Origin: JANLVI01 sp031363915
GTDB lineage: Bacteria; Vulcanimicrobiota; Vulcanimicrobiia; Vulcanimicrobiales; Vulcanimicrobiaceae
Assembly (NCBI GenBank): GCA_031363915.1
Contig: JANLVI010000014.1
Location: 60,015-124,014, forward strand
Length of the DNA: 64,000 bases
Reading direction: 5' to 3'
Shown here: piece after piece, positions 40,809 through 49,401 of the stretch
Numbering within the stretch: the first letter of the stretch is position 1
How the letters are laid out: each line of letters opens with the position of its first letter
The notes under the pieces: model-generated
What the model saw: the letters and a program-made list of their open reading frames with translations, nothing else
Databases searched by the model: none
Told to the model about the DNA's origin: nothing
Made by a program: the position numbers and the translations under genes

Positions 40809-42740
40809 ATGGGGCAGACTGCTAACGTGTCTACGACCTTACCCGCGCAAAACGCACCCCGTTCCGCCCCCAAAACCGCCTTTAGCGCCTTAGCGCTCGG
40901 GGCGCTTGGCGTGGTATTCGGGGACATCGGAACGAGCCCGCTCTACGCGTTCAAACAGTGTTTCCTCGATACGCATCTTCCCGCGCAACACGAATACGTG
41001 CTCGGAATTTGCTCGCTCATTTTGTGGGCGCTGATTTTTGTCGTCTGCATCAAGTACGTCACGTTCGTCATGCGCGTCGATCACGACGGCGAAGGTGGCA
41101 TCCTCGCGCTGCTCGCGCTGCTCATGCCCGAAGGCCGGCGCGGCATCCCCGCTAAGCCCGGCATCATCACGCTCGTGATCCTCGTGGGCGCGGCGTTGCT
41201 CTTCGGCGATGGCATCATCACGCCCGCGGTCTCAGTGATCTCGGCGGTCGAAGGTCTCAACGTCGCGACGAGCGCCGCGCAGAACTACGTCGTGCCGATC
41301 ACCGTCGCGATTTTACTCGGACTCTTTTTGATTCAATCGCGCGGGACCGGGAAACTCGGCGCGTTCTTCGGTCCGATCATGCTGCTGTGGTTCGTTGCAA
41401 TCGGCATTGCGGGCGCTATCCCGATCTTCGAACATCCCGAAGTACTCGCTGCGATCAATCCGGTGCATGCGATCCACTTTTTGCTCCTCGGCCACTGGAT
41501 CGGGTTCATCGTGCTCGGCGCGGTGGTGCTGTGCGTGACGGGCGTAGAGGCGCTCTACGCCGATCTCTCGCACTTCGGGCGCAAACCGATTACGCTCGTC
41601 TGGTACGCTGTCGTCCTGCCGTCGCTTGCGCTGAGTTATTTGGGTCAAGGCGCGTACGTGCTCGCCAATCCCAAGGGCTTGGATTCGCCGTTCTTCGCGC
41701 TCGTGCCGGGCTGGGCGCTGATTCCGATGGTCGGCCTTGCGACCGTCGCGACGGTGATCGCGTCGCAGGCGCTTATTTCAGGTGCGTTTACCCTCTCCGA
41801 ACAGGCAATCGCGCTCAACCTTGCTCCGCGCATGAACGTCATCCACACCTCAGCCATGGAAGAAGGTCAGGTTTTCGTTCCGGCCGTGAACGTCGCACTT
41901 GCGATCGGCACGATTCTGCTCGTAATCGGATTCAAGAGTTCCGATCATCTCGCTGCGGCGTACGGTCTTGCCGTTGCGGGTACGATGTTCGTGACCTCGA
42001 TTGCGTACTTGAACGTAGTCCGACGCGTGCGGCACTGGAGTCTTGCGCGCGCGGTTCCGCTCGTTTCATTCTTCCTGATCATGGACGGCGCGTTCGTGCT
42101 CGCGTGCTTGCCGAAGGTCGCCGCGGGCGGTTGGGTGCCGCTTGCCATCGGCGCGGTGCTGTTTATTACCTCGGTCACCTGGGTCGACGGTCGGCGTCAC
42201 ATCGCGCAACGTCTCGCGGAAGCGGCGATGCCCGTCGCGGAGTTCATCGAAGATGTGAAGAATCGCGTCGCTACGCGCATCGAGGGCACCGCCGTGTTCC
42301 TCACCGGCGATCCCTCGGGAGTGCCGTTCGTCTTGCATCATACCTGGCTACGCACGCGCGCGCTGCACGAACGCATCGTGCTGATGACGGCGATCCGCGT
42401 CAACTCACCACGCGTGGAAGAAGCGGAGCGCGTGACGATTGAAGAACTTGCGAAGAACCTCGTGCGGGTGACGGCGAAAGTCGGCTTCATGGAACAGCCG
42501 GACATCAATCCGATCGTCCGTGCGTGTACGACTGAGGGGCTGCACTTGGGGGATGAGAACACGACCTGGTTCGTCGCCGATCCCAAAGTCCTCGAAGCCG
42601 CCTCGACTGACGAGGATCAAATGCAGAAGTGGAAACGCGGCTACTTCGCGTTCTTGTTGCGCAACGCGCGACCGCTCACCGACGACCTGTGTTTACCGGC
42701 GAATCAAACGGTAGAAATCCGCGTCGAAACGCGGATGTGA
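40809..42740 (+). CDS. kup: Low-affinity potassium transporter Kup
   Basis: A KUP/HAK/KT K+:H+ symporter. The 643-residue product has the family signature GVVFGDIGTSPLYAFKQC near residues 33-50, VKYVTFVMRVDHDGEGGILALLALLMP-like sequence, GDGIITPAVSVISAVEGLNV, and YADLSHFGRKPI. About 12 hydrophobic helices fill residues 25-460; the soluble C-terminal domain (EFIEDVKNRVATRIEGTAVFLTG, then ARVNSPRVEEAERV-type) completes it. It ends one base before a convergent gene. Confidence 0.95.
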   Translation: MGQTANVSTTLPAQNAPRSAPKTAFSALALGALGVVFGDIGTSPLYAFKQCFLDTHLPAQHEYVLGICSLILWALIFVVCIKYVTFVMRVDHDGEGGILALLALLMPEGRRGIPAKPGIITLVILVGAALLFGDGIITPAVSVISAVEGLNVATSAAQNYVVPITVAILLGLFLIQSRGTGKLGAFFGPIMLLWFVAIGIAGAIPIFEHPEVLAAINPVHAIHFLLLGHWIGFIVLGAVVLCVTGVEALYADLSHFGRKPITLVWYAVVLPSLALSYLGQGAYVLANPKGLDSPFFALVPGWALIPMVGLATVATVIASQALISGAFTLSEQAIALNLAPRMNVIHTSAMEEGQVFVPAVNVALAIGTILLVIGFKSSDHLAAAYGLAVAGTMFVTSIAYLNVVRRVRHWSLARAVPLVSFFLIMDGAFVLACLPKVAAGGWVPLAIGAVLFITSVTWVDGRRHIAQRLAEAAMPVAEFIEDVKNRVATRIEGTAVFLTGDPSGVPFVLHHTWLRTRALHERIVLMTAIRVNSPRVEEAERVTIEELAKNLVRVTAKVGFMEQPDINPIVRACTTEGLHLGDENTTWFVADPKVLEAASTDEDQMQKWKRGYFAFLLRNARPLTDDLCLPANQTVEIRVETRM

Positions 42741-43484
42741 TTAGCGCAGCTCGCGCTTGAAAAACGCGAGCATCTGCTGCATCGCGGCGCCTGCCGCAGC
42801 GCCGCCGGTAAAATCGAAGCCGTGGTCCTTTCCGCGAAAGCCGAGGATCGTCGCTTTGCCGCCGAGCGAATGAGCGAAGCGGACGATTTCTTGGCCTTGC
42901 GCGTAGGGGACCGTTTTGTCGGCTTCACCGTGGATCACGAGCAGTGGCGGCAGATGGTGAATAACATCGCCGCTCGGATAGGGCGCGTAGAAAAGAACGT
43001 CGGCCGATATGCGGCGGTCGACGGCAGACGTTGAGAGCGCGACGGAACCGCCAAGCGAGAAGCCCAGGGTCCCGACCTTTCCCGAAGCTCTCGGCGAATG
43101 ACGCGCAAAGGAAATCAGCGTCCTGATGCGCGAGCGCCAAATCGCCAGGCGAATCTGCATCGCATCGGCATTTCCCGCCGGAGCGCCGCTCGCGTGCGGA
43201 CTTAAATACGAGACGAGATACGCATCGAACCCGTGCGCCGCCAGCGTTTGCGCGTAGCGCACGTAGGCCGCAGCAAATGGTTCGATCCCCGAGGCGCCGT
43301 GCAGAATCACGACGGCGGCTCGGCGCTGCCCACCGGGCGCGGCATAGAGATCGGCTTTGAGCGGGCCGTCCTGCGCGGCCAGCGTCAGCGGCCGCGCATC
43401 GATCGACGCTGCTGGAACGGCCTCCGGGAAACCGAGGATCGATCCCGCCAGCGCCGCCGAAATGAACGCGCCGCGCGAGATCAC
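42741..43484 (-). CDS. Dienelactone-hydrolase-like alpha/beta hydrolase, secreted
   Basis: From GTG 43484, which overlaps the upstream permease stop as GTGA, the product has 247 residues. A hydrophobic leader (ISRGAFISAALAGSILGFPEAVPA) suggests export. The hydrolase core shows VVILHGASGI (oxyanion strand), nucleophile elbow GFSLGGS with Ser143, LVIHGEADKTVPY (acid Asp) and GKDHGFDF (His). The nucleophile is Ser, whereas classic dienelactone hydrolases use Cys. A longer frame to 43733 extends into the permease gene and is not used. The substrate is unknown. Confidence 0.83.
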   Translation of the reverse strand: MISRGAFISAALAGSILGFPEAVPAASIDARPLTLAAQDGPLKADLYAAPGGQRRAAVVILHGASGIEPFAAAYVRYAQTLAAHGFDAYLVSYLSPHASGAPAGNADAMQIRLAIWRSRIRTLISFARHSPRASGKVGTLGFSLGGSVALSTSAVDRRISADVLFYAPYPSGDVIHHLPPLLVIHGEADKTVPYAQGQEIVRFAHSLGGKATILGFRGKDHGFDFTGGAAAGAAMQQMLAFFKRELR

Positions 43485-44962
43485 GGATCGATGGTATCTG
43501 GTGTCGGCGTGAGAGTCGCCGGATCGGATTTGCGAAACCCGTATGCAAAGTACACCACAAGACCGACGGCAAGCCAAATCAGAAACGAGATGAACGTAAG
43601 CGCCCCAAGTCCCAAAAGCGCGAGTCCAAGCGAAAGAATGATGCCGAGCGACGCCGTGACCCAGGGCAGCGGCACTTGGAACGAACGCGGAATCTCCGGT
43701 CGCCGGTAGCGTAGCCACAGCACACCCGCGCAAACCACGATGAAGGCGCTCATCGTGCCGATGTTTACGAGCGAGAGTAAGAGATCGAGCGGCACGATCA
43801 GCGTCAAGAAGGCAACGAAGAGACCCGTAATAACCGACATCTTGGCCGGCGTGCGGAACTTCGGGTGGATCTCAGCGACCCAGCGCGGGAGCATCCGGTC
43901 GCGCGACATCGCATAGAAAATTCGCGATTGTCCGATCAAACTCACAAGCGCCACGCTCGAGGTTCCGGCGAGGACACCGATGCGGATCGCCCAGTTTGCG
44001 AAGATGTTGTGAAGCGGCGCGATCGCTTGCTGGAGCGGCGTATCTTGGCTGACTTGCTTCCACGGCACGGCACCGACGAGCACGATCGCGACGGCACAGT
44101 AGATTACCGTGCCGATGACGAGCGAGCCGATGACGCCGAGTGGCACGTCGCGTTTGGGATTCACACACTCTTCGGCGGTGGTCGTTGCGGTATCGAAACC
44201 GATATAGGTGAAGAAGACCAAGCCCGCGGCGCCGATGATGCCCGTTGGAATGCCGTCGGAATCGGGTCCGCCGAGCCAGCCGACCGGATTGAACGGCTGC
44301 AGATTGTGCGCGTTGAAGAGCGTGACGCCGAAGCCTATGAAGATCGCGAGCGCTACGATCTTAATGACGACGAAGACGTTGTTCGTCGATGCGGATTCGC
44401 GGATGCCGATAACGATGAGCGCGGTGAGCACGAGGACGAAGATCGCGCCGACGATATCGATCTGCGAGTGCACAAGATCGAACGACCACCCGTGATGGAC
44501 GAGGACGGCTTTGGCCATCCACGGTGGAAACGAAAATCCCGTCAGCGCGTGCAGTGCCTCTTGAAACGATTGCGAGAACTGCTGTGCGACGGGCGCGACG
44601 GAGATCGCGTATTCGAGCAGCAGATCCCAACCGATGATCCACGCCACGAGCTGTCCGAGCGTAGCGTAGGCATAGGTATAGGCACTGCCGGCATTCGGAA
44701 CCATCGACCCGAGTTCGGCATAGCAGAACGCCGCGCACAGCGAAGCGAGGCCCGCGAGCATGAAGGCGATGATGATCGCGGGACCGGCTTTGTGGACGCC
44801 GGGGCCGATCGTGGTAAAGATACCGCCGCCGATCATCGTCCCAAGACCGATCGCGATCAAGTCGCGACCGTGCAGGACGCGCTTGAGCCCGGCGTCATCT
44901 TTGCGCGCGGCTCCTCCGACCGGTGTCGTGCGGAAGAGCCGGCCAAGGAAACTCGTTGCCAT
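43481..44962 (-). CDS. APC-superfamily amino acid permease (cationic amino acid transporter-like)
   Basis: A 493-residue polytopic membrane protein with about 12-13 hydrophobic helices. It has the APC opening LKRVLHGRDLIAIGLGTMIGGGIFTTIG (unwound helix 1, substrate site), CYAELGSMVPNAGSAYTYAYATLGQLVAWIIGWDLLLEY, VFFTYIGFDTATTTAEECVNPKRDVPLG (helix 6) and SRIFYAMSRDRMLPRW. This pattern is that of the CAT/YfnA group. The downstream hydrolase overlaps it, so they form a two-gene operon, divergent from the NUDIX gene at 44986. Confidence 0.9.
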   Translation of the reverse strand: MATSFLGRLFRTTPVGGAARKDDAGLKRVLHGRDLIAIGLGTMIGGGIFTTIGPGVHKAGPAIIIAFMLAGLASLCAAFCYAELGSMVPNAGSAYTYAYATLGQLVAWIIGWDLLLEYAISVAPVAQQFSQSFQEALHALTGFSFPPWMAKAVLVHHGWSFDLVHSQIDIVGAIFVLVLTALIVIGIRESASTNNVFVVIKIVALAIFIGFGVTLFNAHNLQPFNPVGWLGGPDSDGIPTGIIGAAGLVFFTYIGFDTATTTAEECVNPKRDVPLGVIGSLVIGTVIYCAVAIVLVGAVPWKQVSQDTPLQQAIAPLHNIFANWAIRIGVLAGTSSVALVSLIGQSRIFYAMSRDRMLPRWVAEIHPKFRTPAKMSVITGLFVAFLTLIVPLDLLLSLVNIGTMSAFIVVCAGVLWLRYRRPEIPRSFQVPLPWVTASLGIILSLGLALLGLGALTFISFLIWLAVGLVVYFAYGFRKSDPATLTPTPDTIDP

Positions 44963-44985
44963 GAAGCGCAGGGTTGCGACGCCGT

Positions 44986-45513
44986 ATGTCCGGATTCATC
45001 CGTCGCTCGAAGCGCACCGTCTACGAAAACCCTTGGATCCGCTTCGAGGCGCACGATATCGTGCACCCAAGCGGCCATCCGGGCGAATACGGCCTCGTGT
45101 GGGCGCCGCCGGCGGTCGCCGTGGTGGCGCTCGATGGCACGGACGTTCTACTCGCACGACAATGGCGCTTCGCGATCGACCGCGAGATCATCGAAGTCGT
45201 CAAAGGCGGCGGAACACCCGGCGAAGCGCCGCAGCGCGGAGCGCAGCGCGAACTGCGCGAGGAACTCGGCTACACGGCCGGCCGCTGGGATGACCTGGGC
45301 ACCGCCTACGAACTCCCGGCAATCGTCCAGCCCGACGTGCATCTGTTCCTTGCGCGCGATCTGACCGAGGTCGGCCACGATCAGCAGGCGGAAGAATCCA
45401 TCGCGATCGTCCGCATGCCGCTCGCGGATGCGTTGCGAGCCTGCGTTGACGGCCGGATCAACGACGCAGTCACGGTACTCTCGCTCGTGCGAACGGCGGC
45501 GCTGCTCGACTGA
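44986..45513 (+). CDS. NUDIX hydrolase (ADP-ribose pyrophosphatase-like)
   Basis: From ATG 44986 the product has 175 residues (TTG 44974 would add four). The NUDIX box is complete: G-x5-E-x7-RE-L-R-EE-L-G-Y within GGGTPGEAPQRGAQRELREELGY. It is preceded by VAVVALDGTDVLLARQWRFAIDREIIEVVKG, which is the ADP-ribose pyrophosphatase pattern (RQ.R......E...G). It likely hydrolyses ADP-ribose or a related NDP-sugar. It is divergent from the permease gene. Confidence 0.9.
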   Translation: MSGFIRRSKRTVYENPWIRFEAHDIVHPSGHPGEYGLVWAPPAVAVVALDGTDVLLARQWRFAIDREIIEVVKGGGTPGEAPQRGAQRELREELGYTAGRWDDLGTAYELPAIVQPDVHLFLARDLTEVGHDQQAEESIAIVRMPLADALRACVDGRINDAVTVLSLVRTAALLD

Positions 45514-45561
45514 ACGGCGCGCCCGGGTTTCGCAAGGGACGCTTGGGGCATAGGGTGCGGT

Positions 45562-45935
45562 GTGAATGCCGGTTTTACGATCGCGGAAAACGCGCGTTTG
45601 GAACTTCGCTGCGCGCCCGCACTCGAAGGCATGTGCGTCTTGAGCCCGTTCGTCTGGCCTGAGGGGAGCGAATATCGCACGTTGCTGCGTCTGGTGAATC
45701 GCGATCGGGATCAGCACAAAAAGATATCGCGTATCCACGCGGCGCGCTCGGTTGACGGTCTACTCTTCGAAATTAGTGAGGAGCCGGTATTCGCGCCCGG
45801 ACCCGATCCCGAAGACGCTCAAGGTGCGGAAGATTTGACCGTTATTGCGGGCGACGATGAGACGGTCGTCTATCACAGCATCTGGAATCAAATAAACGAA
45901 CCGAGCAGGATGCTCTACTCGCGCGGCTCGAGCGT
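45562..45935 (+). pseudogene. GH130-like glycosidase/phosphorylase, N-terminal fragment
   Basis: The open frame beginning at 45562 reads like the first blades of a GH130-type five-bladed propeller: MCVLSPFVWPEGSEYRTLLRLVNRD, ISRIHAARSVDGLLFEISEEPVFAPGPDPED, QGAEDLTVIAGDDETVVYHSIWNQ. Full-length members continue for another 150-200 residues. Here family-like sequence stops near 45930, and from 45921 another frame carries an unrelated gene remnant. The frame technically runs to 46173 but as shadow sequence. The gene appears to have been cut by a deletion. Confidence 0.65.
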
Positions 45936-46220
45936 CGAGTTGCGACCGGACGCAGTCCGCGAACGCGCGGTTTCGGCCTCGAATCGACCGGCGCCGAAAT
46001 CGACGAGCACGGCCGAATCACGGTTGACGAACGATGCTGCCCGGTCGGAAGCGTGTATGGGTCGCCGATGTCACGGGCGAGCAACTCTTCACACACGCTG
46101 GAAAATTCCGCAATTCGCGCGCGGGCGCCGATCGAAACGCTCCTCGATGTCATCCAACCGTATCCGACATTAAGCGAAGGCTTCTACATCGCGCTCGACC
46201 GAATCGCCCGCGCCCGCTAG
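45921..46220 (+). pseudogene. Pyridine nucleotide-disulfide oxidoreductase, C-terminal remnants in several frames
   Basis: In one frame (codons from 45921) the sequence reads ARLERRVATGRSPRTRGFGLE, then TGAEIDEHGRITVDERC. A shift at about 46030 leads into VWVADVTGEQLFTHAGKF (codons from 46034), and a second shift at about 46107 gives IRARAPIETLLDVIQPYPTLSEGF, ending at TAG 46218-46220. These are, in order, the ATGR.PR, GDVTG and C-terminal dimer-helix segments of a lipoamide/mercuric-reductase-like flavoprotein. About 85 residues between the last two are missing. Two frameshifts and the deletion mark it as dead. Confidence 0.75.
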
Positions 46221-46251
46221 GTGCGCGCCGAACGATGCTTACGTACGAATT

Positions 46252-46256
46252 GGAGG
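46252..46256 (+). promoter_or_regulatory. Ribosome binding site deciding the selenoprotein start
   Basis: GGAGG four bases before ATG 46261. It is a strong Shine-Dalgarno placed for the long reading frame; no comparable site precedes the first start codon (46468) after the UGA. Confidence 0.75.
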
Positions 46257-46260
46257 TTGT

Positions 46261-46749
46261 ATGGCTATCTCGAAAACGGCACCGCTCGATGTGGGTGCGC
46301 GATTACCGAATCTCGTCTGGCGGTTCCTCGACGGCACGACGCGGACGCTCCCGACCGACCGCTATACGGTCGTTGTTATCTACCGTGGCCAGTGGTGAGG
46401 GATTTGCCGTCAGCAGTTAGCTGACTTCGCCGGACAGTACGCCGCATTTCAAGCCGGGGACATTGACGTGATCGCGGCATCGGTCGATTCGATCGACGAT
46501 GCGCAGAAGATCGCAGCGGAACTCCACATCCCGTTCCCGATCGCATACCGACTCGACCCCGTCGCGACGACCGAGACGCTCGGGGGTTTTTACAAAGCCG
46601 ATCCGGCCGATCCGTACCTTCAGCCGACGGATATCATCGTGGGTCCCGACGGTCGCGTGCTCAGTTCGACCTATAGCAGCGGCCCTGTCGGCCGCATGCG
46701 CGCGGACGAAGCGCTTGATTTGATTGCGTCCAAGCGCGCGCAATCATAA
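46261..46749 (+). CDS. Peroxiredoxin-like (AhpC/TSA) selenoprotein, Sec at codon 46
   Basis: A thioredoxin-fold, peroxiredoxin-like protein of 162 residues if UGA at 46396-46398 is read as selenocysteine. Before the UGA it reads AISKTAPLDVGARLPNLVWRF and YTVVVIYRGQW; after it GICRQQLADFAGQYAAFQAG, IDVIAASVDSIDDAQKIAAEL and PTDIIVGPDGRVLSSTY. The family motif is RGxWCxxCxxQL, so the UGA replaces the first active-site Cys, giving a U-x-x-C redox pair (Sec46, Cys49). The frame has no other stop, the ribosome binding site is strong, and a SECIS-like hairpin follows the UGA. A plain nonsense mutation is the alternative. No sel genes are in the window. Confidence 0.82.
46396..46425 (+). promoter_or_regulatory. 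UGA codon with bacterial SECIS-like hairpin
   Basis: After TGA (46396-46398) and 10 bases, GTCAGC (46409-46414) pairs perfectly with GCTGAC (46420-46425) around the loop AGTTA (46415-46419). The loop begins 16 bases after the UGA and has a G in its first two positions. These match the published bacterial SECIS pattern: loop of 3-14 bases, a G among the first two, stem of at least 4 bp, and 16-37 bases from UGA to loop. Confidence 0.78.
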
Positions 46750-46766
46750 GCGCCGTCTCTCAACGT

Positions 46767-47390
46767 TTACTTTGGAGCTTGCGTTTTCGCATTCCAAAGA
46801 TGTTCGGGCTGGCCGAGCGCACCGTTGATCCAGCGCGACCACACGAAAAGTGCGTCGGAGAGTCGATTCACGTAGCGCACGATGTCGTTGGAAATCGGTT
46901 CGTTGTCGCGCAGCGTGATGAGCAGGCGCTCCGCACGGCGCGCGACCGTGCGCGCTTGGTGGAGGAACGCGCCCGCGTACGAGCCGCCCGGCAGGATGAA
47001 GTTGGCGAGCGATTCGAGGTCTTGCTGCGCGTGGTCGATCGCGCGCTCGAGGGCGATCGCATCCGATTCCAGGATCAGCGGCATGCCCTCCCAGCGGTCT
47101 TGCGGCAGCGTCGCCAAATCCGACCCGAGATTGAAGAGTACGTCCTGCACCCAGGCGAGCCAATCGTCGAGTTCGGCGCCGACAAGCATCGCGCGGCCGT
47201 GGTCTTGCGTGGGGCGCGTGCGACGGAGCTCGCCGAGCGCCGTGCGCGCGAGGCCGATGACGCTCGAGAGTTCGTCGATCGTCCCGTAGGTTTCGATCCG
47301 TAGCGCGTTCTTCTTGACCCGCTGTCCGCCGACGAGGCCCGTGGTTCCGTCGTCGCCCGTTCGTGTGTAGATTCGTGTTAATTTCGGCAT
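46767..47390 (-). CDS. Cob(I)alamin adenosyltransferase, PduO type
   Basis: This enzyme makes adenosylcobalamin from cob(I)alamin and ATP. The 207-residue helical product has the N-terminal ATP-binding motif IYTRTGDDGTTGLVGG, YGTIDELSSVIGLAR, and the C-terminal FILPGGSYAGAFLHQARTVARRAER and VNRLSDALFVWSRW, all typical of the PduO/MMAB family. It has about 30 extra residues around 62-80. It is convergent with the selenoprotein gene (17 bases apart) and divergent from proS. Confidence 0.93.
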   Translation of the reverse strand: MPKLTRIYTRTGDDGTTGLVGGQRVKKNALRIETYGTIDELSSVIGLARTALGELRRTRPTQDHGRAMLVGAELDDWLAWVQDVLFNLGSDLATLPQDRWEGMPLILESDAIALERAIDHAQQDLESLANFILPGGSYAGAFLHQARTVARRAERLLITLRDNEPISNDIVRYVNRLSDALFVWSRWINGALGQPEHLWNAKTQAPK

Positions 47391-47458
47391 TGCGTCGGCT
47401 TGCTTTCGCCAGCGGGCGAGGACCCTCCGGTGGTTCTCCGAATCCTTGGGTCGCAGTT

Positions 47459-48922
47459 ATGGCCGAAAAACTTGAAAAGACCCCGTATGTCAAAGATATC
47501 CCGGAAAAAGCCAAGGATCTCTCGGAGTGGTACCAAGCCGTCGTTTATAAGGCGGAACTCGTCTCACTTGCGCCCGTCCGCGGATGCATCGTCTTGCGAC
47601 CCTACGGATTCGGGCTCTGGGAACGCCTCCAGGCCGAGCTCGATGCGCGCTTCAAGGCGACCGGCCACGAGAACGCCTATTTTCCGTTGCTGATCCCCGA
47701 GTCGCTGCTCACCAAAGAGGCACAGCACGTCGAGGGCTTTGCGCCGGAAGTCGCCTGGGTGACCGAAGGCGGCGGCGAAAAACTCGCGGAGCGTCTTGCG
47801 ATCCGGCCGACCTCTGAAGTTATCATCGGCACGATGTACGCGGAGTGGATTCAATCCTATCGCGACTTGCCGATCCTCATCAACCAATGGGTCAACGTGC
47901 TGCGTTGGGAAAAACGGACGCGCCCGTTCTTGCGGACGATGGAATTCCTGTGGCAAGAAGGCCACACCGCGCATGCCACCGAGACCGAAGCGGCTGCTGA
48001 AGTCGCGCAGATGCTCGAGGTCTATCGCGAAGTCGCCGAGACGGTCGTCGGAATGCCCGTGATTACGGGCGAGAAGAGTTCGAGCGAACGCTTCGCCGGC
48101 GCGACGCATACGTTCTCGATCGAAGCGCTCATGCCCGACGGCAAAGCGCTGCAGGCCGGGACCTCGCACGAACTGGGTCAGAATTTTTCAAAAGCGTACG
48201 ACATTACGTTCTCGGCCGAAGATCAAACGCAGCAGCATGCGTGGACGACGTCCTGGGGCATGTCGTGGCGGATGCTCGGCGCGATGATCATGGTGCACGG
48301 TGACGACCGCGGTCTGCGCATCCCGCCGAAGATGGCGCCGATCGAAGTTGTGATCGTGCCGATCGTCAAAGGCGATTCGCCGTCGGTTCGCAACGCCGCC
48401 CAAGATCTTTTCAAAGCGTGCAAGGCGGCCGGTCTGCGCGTGAAACTCGATGACCGCGATGGCAAGTCGCCGGGCAACAAGTTCAACGAGTGGGAATTGC
48501 GCGGCGTGCCGATCCGCATCGAACTTGGCGAACGCGATCTCACCGACGGGGTCGCGACGCTCGTGCGCCGAGATAAAGCCGTTAAGAGCGAGGGCCAGAA
48601 GACGGCGGTGAAAATTGCCGATGTTCCGACGGCGATTCCGGCGCTGCTCGAGGATATCCAGCGCGAACTCTTCGCCCAAGCCAAAGTCTTTCTCGACTCG
48701 CACGTCCACACCGCGAGCAGCCGCGGTGAATTCTTCCGCTTGCTCAAAGAACGCGCGGGGATGATCGTCATTCCGTGGTGCAACCGTCCCGAATGCGAAG
48801 CCGCGATCAAAGAGGAAAGTTCCGCGACCTCGCGTGTCGTCCACGAACCGGCTCTCGGTCAGGCGTGCCTTGCCTGCGGTGAACCGGCGCGCGTGCAAGC
48901 GCACTTCGCGCAAAGCTATTAG
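47459..48922 (+). CDS. proS: Prolyl-tRNA synthetase, short (archaeal/eukaryotic-like) type
   Basis: From ATG 47459 the product has 487 residues: YVKDIPEKAKDLSEWYQAVVYKAEL, class II motif 2 region LRPTSEVIIGTMYAEWI, NQWVNVLRWEKRTRPFLRTMEFLWQEGHTAH, and motif 3 region DDRGLRIPPKMAPIEVVIVPI. There is no editing INS domain. The C-terminus has the zinc-binding block CNRPEC and CLACGEPA plus the final Tyr, both features of the archaeal/eukaryotic-like form found in some bacteria. An upstream in-frame extension to 47363 lies in the divergent gene and is not used. Confidence 0.95.
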   Translation: MAEKLEKTPYVKDIPEKAKDLSEWYQAVVYKAELVSLAPVRGCIVLRPYGFGLWERLQAELDARFKATGHENAYFPLLIPESLLTKEAQHVEGFAPEVAWVTEGGGEKLAERLAIRPTSEVIIGTMYAEWIQSYRDLPILINQWVNVLRWEKRTRPFLRTMEFLWQEGHTAHATETEAAAEVAQMLEVYREVAETVVGMPVITGEKSSSERFAGATHTFSIEALMPDGKALQAGTSHELGQNFSKAYDITFSAEDQTQQHAWTTSWGMSWRMLGAMIMVHGDDRGLRIPPKMAPIEVVIVPIVKGDSPSVRNAAQDLFKACKAAGLRVKLDDRDGKSPGNKFNEWELRGVPIRIELGERDLTDGVATLVRRDKAVKSEGQKTAVKIADVPTAIPALLEDIQRELFAQAKVFLDSHVHTASSRGEFFRLLKERAGMIVIPWCNRPECEAAIKEESSATSRVVHEPALGQACLACGEPARVQAHFAQSY

Positions 48923-49401
48923 TGCTCGGACTCATCGCGGCATTGGACGTTGGGCCACAGAAGAAAGCGGAACTGCGCGCTGCCGGAACGCAGCGTGCGA
49001 TTGCCGTTGCGATCGGGAAGCGCGTGTTCGCACACGATTTGCCCGCGCAAGTCTTGAAGATTCGCGTTGACGGCGCAGGCCGTCATACGATCGCGGGCGT
49101 GACGATTTCCGGTGTAAAATTTAAACACCCGATCGACGCGAGCGATTTGACGGCGGAGGTTGCGACGGTCGTGCGCGATGCCTTTGCTGCTACAGCGGTC
49201 GAGGAAGTCGACGTCTGGGCGACAGTCCCAATGGCGCAGCCGCCGAAGACCGTCGTTAGCGGCGAATATGCGCAGCCGACGTCGCGCACCGTGTATTCCG
49301 CAACGGTCGTGCGCGGGGACATCCCCAAGCTCGATGCGTTGCTCAAGGGCACGCGCGCGATTTATTGGGCCGAAGACTTCCGCGCGGGACTGCGCCGATG
49401 A
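48922..49401 (+). CDS. Unknown protein coupled to proS and an M16 peptidase
   Basis: A 159-residue product with no recognised family. It starts at GTG 48922, sharing a base with the proS stop, and ends overlapping the peptidase start as ATGA, so it is translated as part of the same operon. The sequence is mixed alpha/beta (LGLIAALDVGPQKKAEL, VFAHDLPAQVLKIRVDGAG, AVEEVDVWATVPMAQ, RTVYSATVVRGDIPKLDALL) with no signal peptide or membrane segment. Confidence 0.75.
   Translation: MLGLIAALDVGPQKKAELRAAGTQRAIAVAIGKRVFAHDLPAQVLKIRVDGAGRHTIAGVTISGVKFKHPIDASDLTAEVATVVRDAFAATAVEEVDVWATVPMAQPPKTVVSGEYAQPTSRTVYSATVVRGDIPKLDALLKGTRAIYWAEDFRAGLRR

Noticed and set aside
43865..45364. A 499-residue plus-strand frame opposite the amino acid permease
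   Set aside because: Composition is strongly charged and repetitive (many D, E, R), it is antisense to a textbook APC permease, and its end overlaps the NUDIX gene in another frame.
46396..46398. The UGA as an ordinary nonsense mutation making a pseudogene
   Set aside because: It falls exactly on the active-site Cys, the remainder of the frame is undamaged, and a SECIS-like hairpin follows at the right distance. A chance nonsense mutation at this codon with such a hairpin is much less likely, though not excluded.
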